From DATAEG01 sp963703085 (GTDB lineage: Bacteria > Actinomycetota > Actinomycetes > Mycobacteriales > Jatrophihabitantaceae): 64,000 nt of DNA. The position numbers and the translations under genes are program-made. Positions 44,483 through 58,977 of the stretch are shown piece after piece (position 1 is the stretch's first letter; each line of letters starts with the position of its first letter). The notes beneath the pieces were generated by a model. That model saw only the letters and a list, made by a program, of their open reading frames with translations. It was not told the origin of the DNA and searched no databases. Location: positions 3,720,001 to 3,784,000 of the forward strand of contig OY969789.1 in assembly GCA_963703085.1 (NCBI GenBank), read 5' to 3'.

Positions 44483-45271
44483 ATGTCGGAGCCCATCGCG
44501 AAGACGACGACCGGGCTGCCGGCGAGCATCGAGGCGGCGTGGGGGATGCGCGGTCGGCCGGCCCGGGGGCCCAAGCCGGCCTTGCGGATCGATGCGATCG
44601 TCGACGCGGCGGTGGCGCTGGCGCGCCGTGAAGGGCTCGGCGTCGTCTCCATGGCACGAGTGGCGTCGGAACTCGGTGTATCGACGATGTCGCTGTATAG
44701 ATACGTGACGGCCAAGGACGAGCTGCTTGATCTGATGGCCGATGCGGTGTGCGCCGCCGTTCCGGCCGAACCTCCCGCAGCGGAGAGCTGGCGCGACGGT
44801 CTGACCCGGTGGTCCCGGGCGTTACGGTCGATGTACTGGAACGACCGATGGGTGTTGTCCATCCCGATCACGGGGCCACCGGTCACGCCGAACCAGACGC
44901 GGTGGCTGGAACTGGGTCTGCGGTGTCTCCGGGATACGCCGTTGCCGGAGAACGAGAAGATGTCGGCGCTGCTGATGCTCAGCGGCTATTCCCGCTACGA
45001 CGTCACCCTGATGAGCGGGCTGGCTGACGCGGTCGAGCGCAGCGCCGCGGGCGAGCCGATGATGCCGCGGTTCAGCGCGACGATGCGTGTGGTCACCGAC
45101 CCGACTCAGTTCCCGGCGTTGTGGCAGGCATTGGATTCCGACGCGTTCGATCAGGACGACGCACCGGACGTCGAGTTCGAATTCGGCTTGACCCGGATCC
45201 TCGACGGCATCGAGGTCCTGATCAACGGAAAGCGCGTCAAGCCGACCGGCCGAAGAAAGGGCTCCTCCTAA
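44483..45271 (+). CDS. TetR/AcrR family transcriptional repressor
   Basis: A 262-residue regulator. The N-terminal helix-turn-helix (about 34-82) includes IVDAAVALARREGLGVVSMA and RVASELGVSTMSLYRYVTAK; the C-terminal TetR_C domain (about 95-245) is the ligand/dimer part. GGAGG lies shortly before ATG 44483. It is divergent from the DrrAB-type exporter, the standard layout for a drug-responsive repressor of its neighbour. The N-terminal 30 residues before the HTH are longer than usual. Confidence 0.9.
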   Translation: MSEPIAKTTTGLPASIEAAWGMRGRPARGPKPALRIDAIVDAAVALARREGLGVVSMARVASELGVSTMSLYRYVTAKDELLDLMADAVCAAVPAEPPAAESWRDGLTRWSRALRSMYWNDRWVLSIPITGPPVTPNQTRWLELGLRCLRDTPLPENEKMSALLMLSGYSRYDVTLMSGLADAVERSAAGEPMMPRFSATMRVVTDPTQFPALWQALDSDAFDQDDAPDVEFEFGLTRILDGIEVLINGKRVKPTGRRKGSS

Positions 45272-45281
45272 GATCGCAGCT

Positions 45282-45971
45282 GTGAGCCGGCACCCCGCAT
45301 TCCCGCACGAGGTGCTCGCGGTCGTCGTGCAAGTGCGTGACGGCCGGCTCTGCGTCCTGTTGTGGCGGCGCGCTCGCCCGCCGTTTCAGGACTGCTGGGC
45401 GCTGCCCGGTGGCAGTCTCGGCGTGGACGAGCGACTGGGCGCATCGGTGGCTCGCCACCTGGCCATCAAGGTGGACGTGTCCCGCCTGGCCCACCTGGAG
45501 CAGTTGGAAACCCGGAGCGATCCGGACCGTGACCCGCGTGGCCGGGAGCTGGCCACTGCCTACCTCGGCCTCGTCCCGGTAGACCAGCAGCCGCAGCTGC
45601 CGGCAGACACGGCCTGGCATCCCGTCGATGACCTCCCGCCGACCGCGTTCGACCACGGCTCGATCGTGCTGGCCGCCCGGGCCAGGCTGCGCGCCAAACT
45701 CTCGTACACCTCGATCGGGTACGCACTGGCAGCGCCGAAGTTCACCATCGCCGAGCTGCGCGCGCTCTACACCGCGGCGCTGGGCTACCAGGTCTCCGCG
45801 ACGAACCTGCAGCGTGTCCTGCTCCGCCGGGATCTGATCGTGGCGACAGCCGACACCGCGGCACCCGGACCCAGCGGAGGGCGTCCGGCGCGCCGCTTCC
45901 GGTTCGTGCACCGCGACGTACGGATCACCGACCCGTTCGCTGCGTTCCGGCCGCCGAAGGTGGAGAGCTGA
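45282..45971 (+). CDS. NrtR/NdnR-type Nudix-fold transcriptional regulator
   Basis: A 229-residue protein with an N-terminal Nudix-like domain (about 8-140) and a C-terminal winged helix (about 145-215: YTSIGYALAAPKFTIAELRA, LYTAALGYQVSATNLQRVLL). The Nudix box GGSLGVDERLGASVARHLAI has lost the catalytic REx2EE glutamates, as expected for the NrtR regulators that sense ADP-ribose instead of cleaving substrate. In corynebacteria and mycobacteria such regulators (NdnR; Rv1593c position) control nadABC. It converges on nadA here, and a candidate operator lies upstream of nadA. Confidence 0.87.
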   Translation: MSRHPAFPHEVLAVVVQVRDGRLCVLLWRRARPPFQDCWALPGGSLGVDERLGASVARHLAIKVDVSRLAHLEQLETRSDPDRDPRGRELATAYLGLVPVDQQPQLPADTAWHPVDDLPPTAFDHGSIVLAARARLRAKLSYTSIGYALAAPKFTIAELRALYTAALGYQVSATNLQRVLLRRDLIVATADTAAPGPSGGRPARRFRFVHRDVRITDPFAAFRPPKVES

Positions 45972-45984
45972 CCGAGCAGCTCTC
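45963..45984. terminator. Terminator hairpin at the nrtR end
   Basis: GAGAGCT, an 8-nt loop and AGCTCTC form a perfect 7-bp stem that overlaps the stop codon and serves the convergent nadA transcript as well. Confidence 0.6.
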
Positions 45985-46003
45985 TCGCTTCACGTGCTGG
46001 GAG

Positions 46004-47008
<1,005 letters not shown>

Positions 47009-47023
47009 GGCGTCCCCTCACTA

Positions 47024-47049
47024 GTTTTCGCCTGTCAGACGATAACCTA
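47024..47049 (-). promoter_or_regulatory. Candidate NrtR operator and -10 of nadA
   Basis: GTTTTCG, a 9-nt spacer, and CGATAAC (47024-47046) form a 6-of-7 inverted repeat. On the minus strand it overlaps a -10-like TAGGTT (47049-47044), so a bound repressor would block initiation about 35-40 nt before the nadA start. Confidence 0.55.
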
Positions 47050-47110
47050 CTCGCTGCGCACCGGCACCACCAGCACAGCAACTAGCATCAAGAAGCAGGC
47101 CCGGCGTCCA

Positions 47111-47986
47111 CTAATGGCAGTGGTGAGGGGCGGGCGGCGGCTCGCCACCGGCGGCTCCGAGGTCGTCGGAGCGGCCGGCTGCCAGTCGTGGCCACTGGGC
47201 GATGGGACGTCCGCTCGACCACTCTGACACCGGTGGCCAGTCGGGTGCGCCGTCGCTGGTCCTCACGTTGGTGCACTCTTGTGGCCACCTTGGCGGCGAG
47301 TCCTCCCAAGCCTCCTGGCGTCCGTACACGGTGAGGTCCATCATCGCGTAGCTGTAGTCCATGGCCTCCACGCCGCGGCGCTTCGTCCAGTAGGTCTCGA
47401 AGACGCGGTCGCCGTCGCGTAGATAGCACACGAGGTGGAACAAGCCGAGTTCGCGATCGACGAGCAGCGTGTCCAGGGAGGACTGCGCGGAGTACCACGG
47501 CATGTCCCAGCCCATGAAGTCGCGATAGCGGACGCTCTCGTTGTACGACGCCACGGGGTCGACCGGCCCGACGGCGACATTGCGCCCCTGGCAGAAGACC
47601 GCGTACGTGATGTCACGAGAGTGCAGGTGGGACAACTCGCCGACCTGGCTGGTGTAGAACGTGCAGCCTTCACACTGCTCCGGCGCGGGCCGGGCGGGGT
47701 TCCACATGAAGTAGTAGGCGATGAGCTGTCGGCGGCCTTCGAACGCGTCGAGCAGAGTGAGCGGGCCGGTTGGCCCGATCAGCTCGAGCGTGGCGTCCAT
47801 TTCGACCATGGGTAGGCGCCGTCGCGCCGCGGCGATGCCGTCCCCTTCGCGGGTGTGCGCCTTTTCCCGCACCCGGAGGTCGTCCAGTTGACGCTGGAAC
47901 ACGTCCCGATCGACGACCGCTGGAGTTCCGACTGGCTGGTTGACGTCAGCTGCCGGTCTCCCGGCGCTGTGTGGACTCTTCGACAT
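47111..47986 (-). CDS. DUF899 family thioredoxin-like protein
   Basis: A 291-residue DUF899 protein. Signature blocks are LIAYYFMWNPARPAPEQCEG, CTFYTSQVGELSHLHSRDIT, YAVFCQGR and GWDMPWYSAQSS. The fold is thioredoxin-like with a C-x2-C in QCEGCTF (the usual DUF899 pattern), but no redox partner is known. GGAG lies 6 nt before ATG 47986. The C-terminal 50 residues are Trp/Pro-rich and end in PPAPHHCH. It stands alone between nadA and the repeat region. Confidence 0.88.
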   Translation of the reverse strand: MSKSPHSAGRPAADVNQPVGTPAVVDRDVFQRQLDDLRVREKAHTREGDGIAAARRRLPMVEMDATLELIGPTGPLTLLDAFEGRRQLIAYYFMWNPARPAPEQCEGCTFYTSQVGELSHLHSRDITYAVFCQGRNVAVGPVDPVASYNESVRYRDFMGWDMPWYSAQSSLDTLLVDRELGLFHLVCYLRDGDRVFETYWTKRRGVEAMDYSYAMMDLTVYGRQEAWEDSPPRWPQECTNVRTSDGAPDWPPVSEWSSGRPIAQWPRLAAGRSDDLGAAGGEPPPAPHHCH

Positions 47987-48151
47987 GGCTATCTCCAATG
48001 TGATGAATCGGACCTGACGTTAGGTGACGGATGGGATCCGTTGTCGGCCCCCCGCGGGCGGCCTCGACGTCGACGACGTCGATCCTGGACGCGGGCTGGG
48101 CCCGGGACAACCAACTTTGCCAGGAGTGCAACAGTCCGATGCAAGGCAATG

Positions 48152-48364
48152 CGACATAGGTCCAGGCACATGGGTGTGGCTGAGCTTGCGAAGCCGGCGC
48201 CATGAACACACCAACCCAGGGCCGTGCCGACCGTAGGTCCAGGCACGTGCGTCCGGCTGAGCTTGCGAAGCCGGCGCCATGAACACACCAACCCAGGGCC
48301 GTGCCGACCGTAGGTCCAGGCACGTGCGTCCGGCTGAGCTTGCGAAGCCGGCGCCATGAACACA
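48152..48364 (+). repeat. 77-bp tandem repeat array related to the array at 22555
   Basis: Units start with GAGCTTGCGAAGCCGGCGCC at 48182, 48259 and 48336 (period 77); the third is cut at about 48364, and a degenerate half-unit lies at 48152-48181. The conserved flanks match the array at 22555-22876 almost exactly, including the GTGCCGACC-GTA-GGTC-CA-GGCAC hairpin. The middle differs: roughly ATGAACACACCAACCCAGGG here against ATAAACGCCGCACCGAGG there. The spacer 47987-48435 otherwise holds a palindromic GACGTCGACGACGTC near 48071 and the promoter described below; no gene was found in it. Confidence 0.93.
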
Positions 48365-48390
48365 GCGAACTAATCGGTCGTGTCCGGCGT

Positions 48391-48423
48391 TAGCATCGCC
48401 GTGATGTCTGAACCAATCACGGC
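48391..48423 (+). promoter_or_regulatory. Promoter and operator of the ABC exporter pair
   Basis: A -10-like TAGCAT (48391-48396) is followed by GCCGTGAT (48398-48405), a 10-nt spacer and ATCACGGC (48416-48423), a perfect 8-bp inverted repeat placed over the expected transcription start. No regulator gene is adjacent, so the binding protein is unknown; an mRNA hairpin is the alternative. Confidence 0.55.
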
Positions 48424-48435
48424 ACAGGTGTGGCC

Positions 48436-50184
48436 ATGTTGCTGACCCTCTGCCGCCGATACCTCGCCCCGTACCGGGGCGCCATCATCGCACTCGTCAT
48501 CCTGCAGCTGGTGGCGACGATCGCCTCGCTCTACCTGCCGAGCCTGAACGCCGAGATCATCGACCAAGGAATCGCAAAGGGCGACACCGGCTTCATCCTG
48601 CGCACCGGCGCGATGATGCTGTCCGTCACGCTCGTGCAGATCGGTTGCTCGATCAGTGCGGTGTATTTCGGCGCTCGAGCGGCGATGGGCATGGGCCGCG
48701 ACCTGCGCGCCGGGGTATTCGCTCGGGTCGGCGCGTTCTCCGAGCGCGAGGTGGCCCGGTTCGGCGCCCCGTCACTGATCACCCGGTCGACGAACGACGT
48801 GCTGCAGGTACAGACGGTCGTGATGCTGGCCGCAACCCTCGCGGTGATGGCTCCGATCATGTGCGTCGGCGGCATCATCATGGCGCTGCGCGAGGATGTG
48901 GGTCTCTCCCTGCTGCTGGTCGTCAGTGTCCCGGTCCTGGTCATCGCGGTCGGAGCGATCGTCAGCCGGATGGTGCCGCAGTTCCGCGCTATGCAGAAGA
49001 AGATCGACGGCGTCAACCGGATCCTCCGCGAGCAGATCACCGGTATCCGCGTGGTCCGAGCCTTCGTCCGCGAGCCGTTCGAGACCAAGCGATTCGCGCA
49101 TGCCAACGACGAGCTGACCGACACGGCGTTGCGGGCCGGCCGGTTGATGGCCTTGATGTTCCCGACGGTGATGCTGGTGATGAACGTGTCCAGCGCCGCC
49201 GTGCTGTGGTTCGGCGCGCACCGGGTGGATGCCGGGGAGCTGCAGATCGGTTCGCTCACCGCGTTCCTCAACTATCTCGTGCAGATCCTCATGTCGGTGA
49301 TGATGGCAACGTTCATGGCCGTGCAAATTCCGCGCGCCGCCGTGTCCGCCGAGCGCATCGGGGAAGTGCTGGACACCGATTCGTCGGTCGTGCTGCCGAG
49401 TTCACCGGTCACCTCGGTCGCACTGCACGGCGACCTGGAGCTGTCCGACGTGCAGTTCCAGTACCCCGGCGCGACCGATCCGGTGCTGCGCGACATCTCG
49501 CTGCACGCCCGACCCGGGCAGACCACCGCAATCGTCGGCAGTACCGGGGCGGGAAAGACCACTTTGCTGTCGTTGATCCCGCGCTTGTTCGACGCAACCG
49601 GCGGGAGCGTGAAGGTCGACGGAGTGGACGTGCGCGATCTGGCCCCGGAGATCCTCTGGCGGCGGATCGGGTTGGTACCGCAGCGGCCCTATCTCTTCAG
49701 TGGCACCGTGGCGTCCAACCTCCGCTACGGCAACCCGGACGCCACCGACGCCGACCTCTGGCGGGCGCTGCAGGTTGCCCAGGCCAGCGACTTCGTCGCG
49801 GCGATGCCCGACGGCCTGGACAGCACCATCGCGCAGGGCGGCACCAACGTGTCCGGCGGCCAGCGGCAGCGTCTGGCGATCGCCCGAGCACTGGTCCGCG
49901 AGCCGGAGATCTACCTGTTCGACGATTCCTTCTCCGCGTTGGATCTGACCACCGATGCCCGGCTGCGCGCGGCGCTCAAGCCGCACACCCGGGAGGCAAC
50001 CGTGCTCATCGTCGCGCAGCGAGTTTCCACCATCCTGGACGCCGACGAAATCATCGTGCTCGAGGACGGTGCGATCGTCGGTCGCGGCAGCCACGCGGAG
50101 TTGCAAATCAGCTGCCCGACCTACGCAGAGATCGTCGAATCACAGCTGTCCGCCGACGAAGCCCGGCAGGGGGTGGGATCGTGA
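48436..50184 (+). CDS. ABC exporter half-transporter, first subunit
   Basis: A 582-residue type IV ABC exporter: six membrane helices (about 15-300), then the ATPase domain with Walker A GSTGAGKTT, signature NVSGGQRQRLAIARALV, and Walker B IYLFDDSFSALD, where Asp replaces the catalytic Glu. This is the degenerate-site pattern of heterodimeric exporters such as TM287/288 and BmrCD, pairing with the consensus-type partner downstream. AGG lies 7 nt before ATG 48436; GTG 48430 is an alternative. Substrate unknown, probably drugs or lipids. Confidence 0.9.
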   Translation: MLLTLCRRYLAPYRGAIIALVILQLVATIASLYLPSLNAEIIDQGIAKGDTGFILRTGAMMLSVTLVQIGCSISAVYFGARAAMGMGRDLRAGVFARVGAFSEREVARFGAPSLITRSTNDVLQVQTVVMLAATLAVMAPIMCVGGIIMALREDVGLSLLLVVSVPVLVIAVGAIVSRMVPQFRAMQKKIDGVNRILREQITGIRVVRAFVREPFETKRFAHANDELTDTALRAGRLMALMFPTVMLVMNVSSAAVLWFGAHRVDAGELQIGSLTAFLNYLVQILMSVMMATFMAVQIPRAAVSAERIGEVLDTDSSVVLPSSPVTSVALHGDLELSDVQFQYPGATDPVLRDISLHARPGQTTAIVGSTGAGKTTLLSLIPRLFDATGGSVKVDGVDVRDLAPEILWRRIGLVPQRPYLFSGTVASNLRYGNPDATDADLWRALQVAQASDFVAAMPDGLDSTIAQGGTNVSGGQRQRLAIARALVREPEIYLFDDSFSALDLTTDARLRAALKPHTREATVLIVAQRVSTILDADEIIVLEDGAIVGRGSHAELQISCPTYAEIVESQLSADEARQGVGS

Positions 50185-52244
50185 CCGGCCCCGGTCAGGA
50201 CGACTCGAAGCCGGACCGCGCGGGAGCCGAGAGCAAGGACTCGCTCAACGAGACCGCCCGGAAGATGCAACAGAGTCGCCCGCAAGGTGGTGGTCCGTTC
50301 CGGCCCATCGGCATGCCGGTAGAGAAGTCTCTGGACTTCGGGCCGTCCGCCAAACGCCTCCTCCGCACGATGGCCCCAGAACGCGTCATGGTGTGTGCCG
50401 TGGTGATTCTCGGCGTGCTGAGCGTCGCCATGTCGGTGCTCGGACCGAAGATCTTCGGGCACGCCACCGACATCATCTTCCGCGGAATCATCGGCAAGAA
50501 CCTCCCCGGTGACCGCAGCCGCGAGCAAGTCATCGAGCAGGCTCGGGCACAGGGCGACAACCGCCAGGCTGACCTGTTCGCGGGCATGAAGGTGAACCCA
50601 GGTCACGGGATCGACTTCACTTCGCTCAGTCACGTGCTCATGTTGGCCATTGCGCTGTACCTGCTCGCATCGGTGCTCGGATATGCGCAGGCGTACGTGC
50701 TCAACGGCGTCGTGCAACGCACAGTGCTGCGGCTGCGTGCGGATGTCGAGGCCAAACTCAACCGGCTGCCACTGGCCTACTTCGACAAGCAACCTCGCGG
50801 CGAGGTGTTGAGCCGAGTCACCAACGACATCGACAACATCAGCCAGAGCCTGCAGCAGTCGATGAGCCAACTGCTCGTCTCGTTGCTCACCGTGGTCGGC
50901 GTCATGGTCATGATGTTTGTGATTTCGCCGCTGCTGGCGCTGATCGCATTGATCGCGATTCCCATCTCGATCCTGGTCACCAAGACGATCGCGCGGCGGT
51001 CACAGCCGAAGTTCGTCGCGCAATGGCAACACACCGGCATGCTCAATGGCCAGGTAGAGGAGGCCTACACCGGACACGCGTTGGTCAAGGTCTTCGGTCG
51101 CCAGCAGGAGGTCACCGAGAGGTTCACCGCGAAGAACGAGGAGCTGTACCAAGCATCGTTCGGCGCGCAGTTCGTCAGCGGGATCATCATGCCGGCGATG
51201 ATGTTCATCGGAAACCTGACGTACGTCTTCATCGCGGTCATCGGCGGGCTGCGGGTGGCGTCGGGAGCGATGTCGCTCGGCGATGTCCAGGCATTCATCC
51301 AGTACTCCCGACAGTTCACCCAGCCACTCACCCAAATCGCGTCGCTGGCGAACCTGTTGCAGTCCGGGGTCGCGTCGGCGGAACGAGTGTTCGCGCTGCT
51401 CGACGAGGATGAGCAGATACCGGACCCGGTGGCGGCACCGCCGGTGGCAGCGCCACGCGGCCGCGTCGAGTTCGAGCACGTGTCGTTCAGCTACGACCCG
51501 CAGCGGCCGCTGATCGAGGATTTGTCGCTGGTTGCCTCACCGGGTGAGACGGTCGCCATCGTGGGTCCGACCGGCGCCGGCAAAACGACGCTGGTGAACC
51601 TGGTGATGCGCTTCTACGAGTTGGACGGTGGCCGGATCACCCTCGACGGCCGGGACATCTCGTCGATGACCCGCGCGGATCTGCGTTCCAAGATCGGAAT
51701 GGTGTTGCAGGACACCTGGCTGTTCAACGGCACGATCCGAGAGAACATCGCGTACGGCCGTCCCGACGCGACCGAGGAGGACATCCACCAAGCTGCCGAG
51801 GCAACCTACGTCGACCGGTTCGTCAGGTCGCTGCCGGACGGCTACGACACGGTGATCGACGAGGAAGCCAGCAATATCAGCGCGGGGGAGAAGCAGCTCG
51901 TCACGATCGCCCGGGCGTTCCTGGCCAACCCGTCGTTGCTGATCCTCGACGAGGCAACCTCGTCGGTCGACACCCGCACCGAAGTGCTGGTGCAGCACGC
52001 GATGGCGGCGCTGCGCTCCGACCGCACCAGCTTCGTCATTGCTCACCGGCTGTCCACGATCCGCGACGCACACCTGATTCTGGTGATGCAAGACGGGTCA
52101 ATCGTCGAGCAGGGCAACCACGAGGAGCTGCTGGAGCGTCGCGGCGCGTACTACGAGTTGTACAACGCGCAGTTCGCCGCGCCGGACGTCGACCTCGAGG
52201 CGGATGAGCCGCCAGTCCCGGCCGGCGCGCCGGCCGGCCGGTAA
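50181..52244 (+). CDS. ABC exporter half-transporter, second subunit
   Basis: A 687-residue partner of the gene upstream (4-nt GTGA overlap). A polar N-terminal extension of about 55 residues precedes six membrane helices; between the first two helices lies an extra extracytoplasmic insert of about 60 residues. The ATPase has Walker A GPTGAGKTT, the divergent signature NISAGEKQLVTIARAFL (SAGE in place of SGGQ), and Walker B LLILDEATSSVD with the catalytic Glu. Together the two subunits give one consensus and one degenerate ATP site. The open frame upstream of 50181 is a shadow of the first subunit. Confidence 0.92.
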   Translation: MTGPGQDDSKPDRAGAESKDSLNETARKMQQSRPQGGGPFRPIGMPVEKSLDFGPSAKRLLRTMAPERVMVCAVVILGVLSVAMSVLGPKIFGHATDIIFRGIIGKNLPGDRSREQVIEQARAQGDNRQADLFAGMKVNPGHGIDFTSLSHVLMLAIALYLLASVLGYAQAYVLNGVVQRTVLRLRADVEAKLNRLPLAYFDKQPRGEVLSRVTNDIDNISQSLQQSMSQLLVSLLTVVGVMVMMFVISPLLALIALIAIPISILVTKTIARRSQPKFVAQWQHTGMLNGQVEEAYTGHALVKVFGRQQEVTERFTAKNEELYQASFGAQFVSGIIMPAMMFIGNLTYVFIAVIGGLRVASGAMSLGDVQAFIQYSRQFTQPLTQIASLANLLQSGVASAERVFALLDEDEQIPDPVAAPPVAAPRGRVEFEHVSFSYDPQRPLIEDLSLVASPGETVAIVGPTGAGKTTLVNLVMRFYELDGGRITLDGRDISSMTRADLRSKIGMVLQDTWLFNGTIRENIAYGRPDATEEDIHQAAEATYVDRFVRSLPDGYDTVIDEEASNISAGEKQLVTIARAFLANPSLLILDEATSSVDTRTEVLVQHAMAALRSDRTSFVIAHRLSTIRDAHLILVMQDGSIVEQGNHEELLERRGAYYELYNAQFAAPDVDLEADEPPVPAGAPAGR

Positions 52245-52408
52245 CCGTCAATCGGCCGGCGCAACGATCGAGATCCGCTCCGCAGCTCGGTCAGTCCCGT
52301 AGCCTGGTGGTTGTCCCGGTTCATGTCGCGTATCGGCAGCACTGCGCCGATACCGGGCCGAGAGAACCGTTCGCGTGCCGGCCCGTCCCGGCACAGTCAG
52401 GTCGCCCG

Positions 52409-52588
52409 ATGGTCATCGCACCGTCCGAATCCGTCACCTCCAGTCATCCCGTTGCCGGGCACCAAGACGCCGGCTCCTGTGCGGTCTGCCCGCACGCGCT
52501 AGACGCGCACGATGCCATCGCACTGCGTTATTGCCGGGCCACCCAGCGAAGCGTGCTGGCCCGTAGCTGCATGTGCCCAGCGACGTAA
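52409..52588 (+). CDS. Small Cys-rich protein of the RGCVC type
   Basis: A 59-residue protein with the pattern C-x2-C-PH, HDAIALRYC, and a final SCMCP, resembling the RGCVC family of small actinobacterial proteins (C.VCPH...HD...RYC.AT...RGC.C). The RGC position is RSC here. Five Cys and two His suggest a structural zinc site. ATG 52409 is chosen because the conserved part begins soon after; the frame is open from 52307. It sits alone between the ABC exporter and the AIM24 gene. Function unknown. Confidence 0.68.
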   Translation: MVIAPSESVTSSHPVAGHQDAGSCAVCPHALDAHDAIALRYCRATQRSVLARSCMCPAT

Positions 52589-52719
52589 CGGGGTCCTCCG
52601 GGCGGCGCAGGCCGCTACTTTCGTCGATGTGCAGGCGCCCGTTGGTCTAGAGATCGTTCGTGGGCGCGATCGATGACCGATGCCGCCGGTAGCGTCGGGC
52701 CGGTCGAGAGGAGACCGGC

Positions 52720-53418
52720 ATGCCGAGCACGTTCATCGCTGATCACATCGTGCACCCATCCGCCCAGCCGGGCATGAGCCTGCAGAACCCGTACTGCGTC
52801 CGATATGGCGTCGACGGACGGATGGTGGCCCGGCAGGGCGCGATGATCGCCTATCGCGGCGACCTGACGATCCGCACCCATAGCCAAGGACTGCGCAAGC
52901 TGGTGAAGCGCGCCGTCACGGCCGAAGGTCTGGGTTTGATGGAGGTTGCCGGTCAGGGAGAGATCTGGTTCGCCGATCTCGCCAAGAACGTGTTCATCCT
53001 CAACGGGGACGGCCTCTCGGTGGCCGGAAAGAGCGTGCTGTGCTTCGACGAGTCGCTCCAGTACGAAATTCGCCTGGTGAAGGGTGCCGGCATGAATGCG
53101 GGGGGATTGTTCAACTGCACTTTCACCGGCGCCGGCTCGATCGCGCTCACCGCGCACGGTCAGCCGTTGGTGATTCCGGTGACTCCGAACGCGCCGGTGC
53201 TGGTGGACACCGACGCGGTCATCGGCTGGACGGCATCGCTGCAGGCAGATATCCACCGGTCCGAGGGGATCAAGTCGTTGGTCAAGGGCGGCTCCGGCGA
53301 GCTGTTCCAACTCAAGCTGCAGGGTGCGGGATCGGTCATCGTGCAGCCCAGCGAAGGGCCGCCACCGCTGCCGAAGGGAAAGGGCGTCGTCGATACGATC
53401 GGCGAGTTCATCGGCTAG
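52720..53418 (+). CDS. AIM24 family protein
   Basis: A 232-residue AIM24/TRAP-like beta-barrel protein. The family fold shows as repeated short beta strands with Gly turns: ARQGAMIAYRGDLTI, GQGEIWFADLAKNVFILNGD, VPVTPNAPVLVDTDAVIGWT-like VIPVTPNAPVLVDTDAV. The yeast namesake is mitochondrial; bacterial members have no known activity. AGGAG lies 6 nt before ATG 52720. A TAGCGT -10 at 52690 may drive it. Convergent with the carboxylase gene. Confidence 0.88.
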   Translation: MPSTFIADHIVHPSAQPGMSLQNPYCVRYGVDGRMVARQGAMIAYRGDLTIRTHSQGLRKLVKRAVTAEGLGLMEVAGQGEIWFADLAKNVFILNGDGLSVAGKSVLCFDESLQYEIRLVKGAGMNAGGLFNCTFTGAGSIALTAHGQPLVIPVTPNAPVLVDTDAVIGWTASLQADIHRSEGIKSLVKGGSGELFQLKLQGAGSVIVQPSEGPPPLPKGKGVVDTIGEFIG

Positions 53419-53427
53419 CTTTCGTGC

Positions 53428-58920
<5,493 letters not shown>

Positions 58921-58977
58921 GATGCTGAGCCTCTCGTGCCGGGACGGTTACTAGCCAGTCAACCCGCCGCGTTGTAG

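Noticed and set aside
48645..50180. A 1199-residue fusion of the second ABC subunit with a long N-terminal extension
   Set aside because: The extension is the off-frame shadow of the first subunit. GTG 50181 overlaps its stop and begins the real protein.
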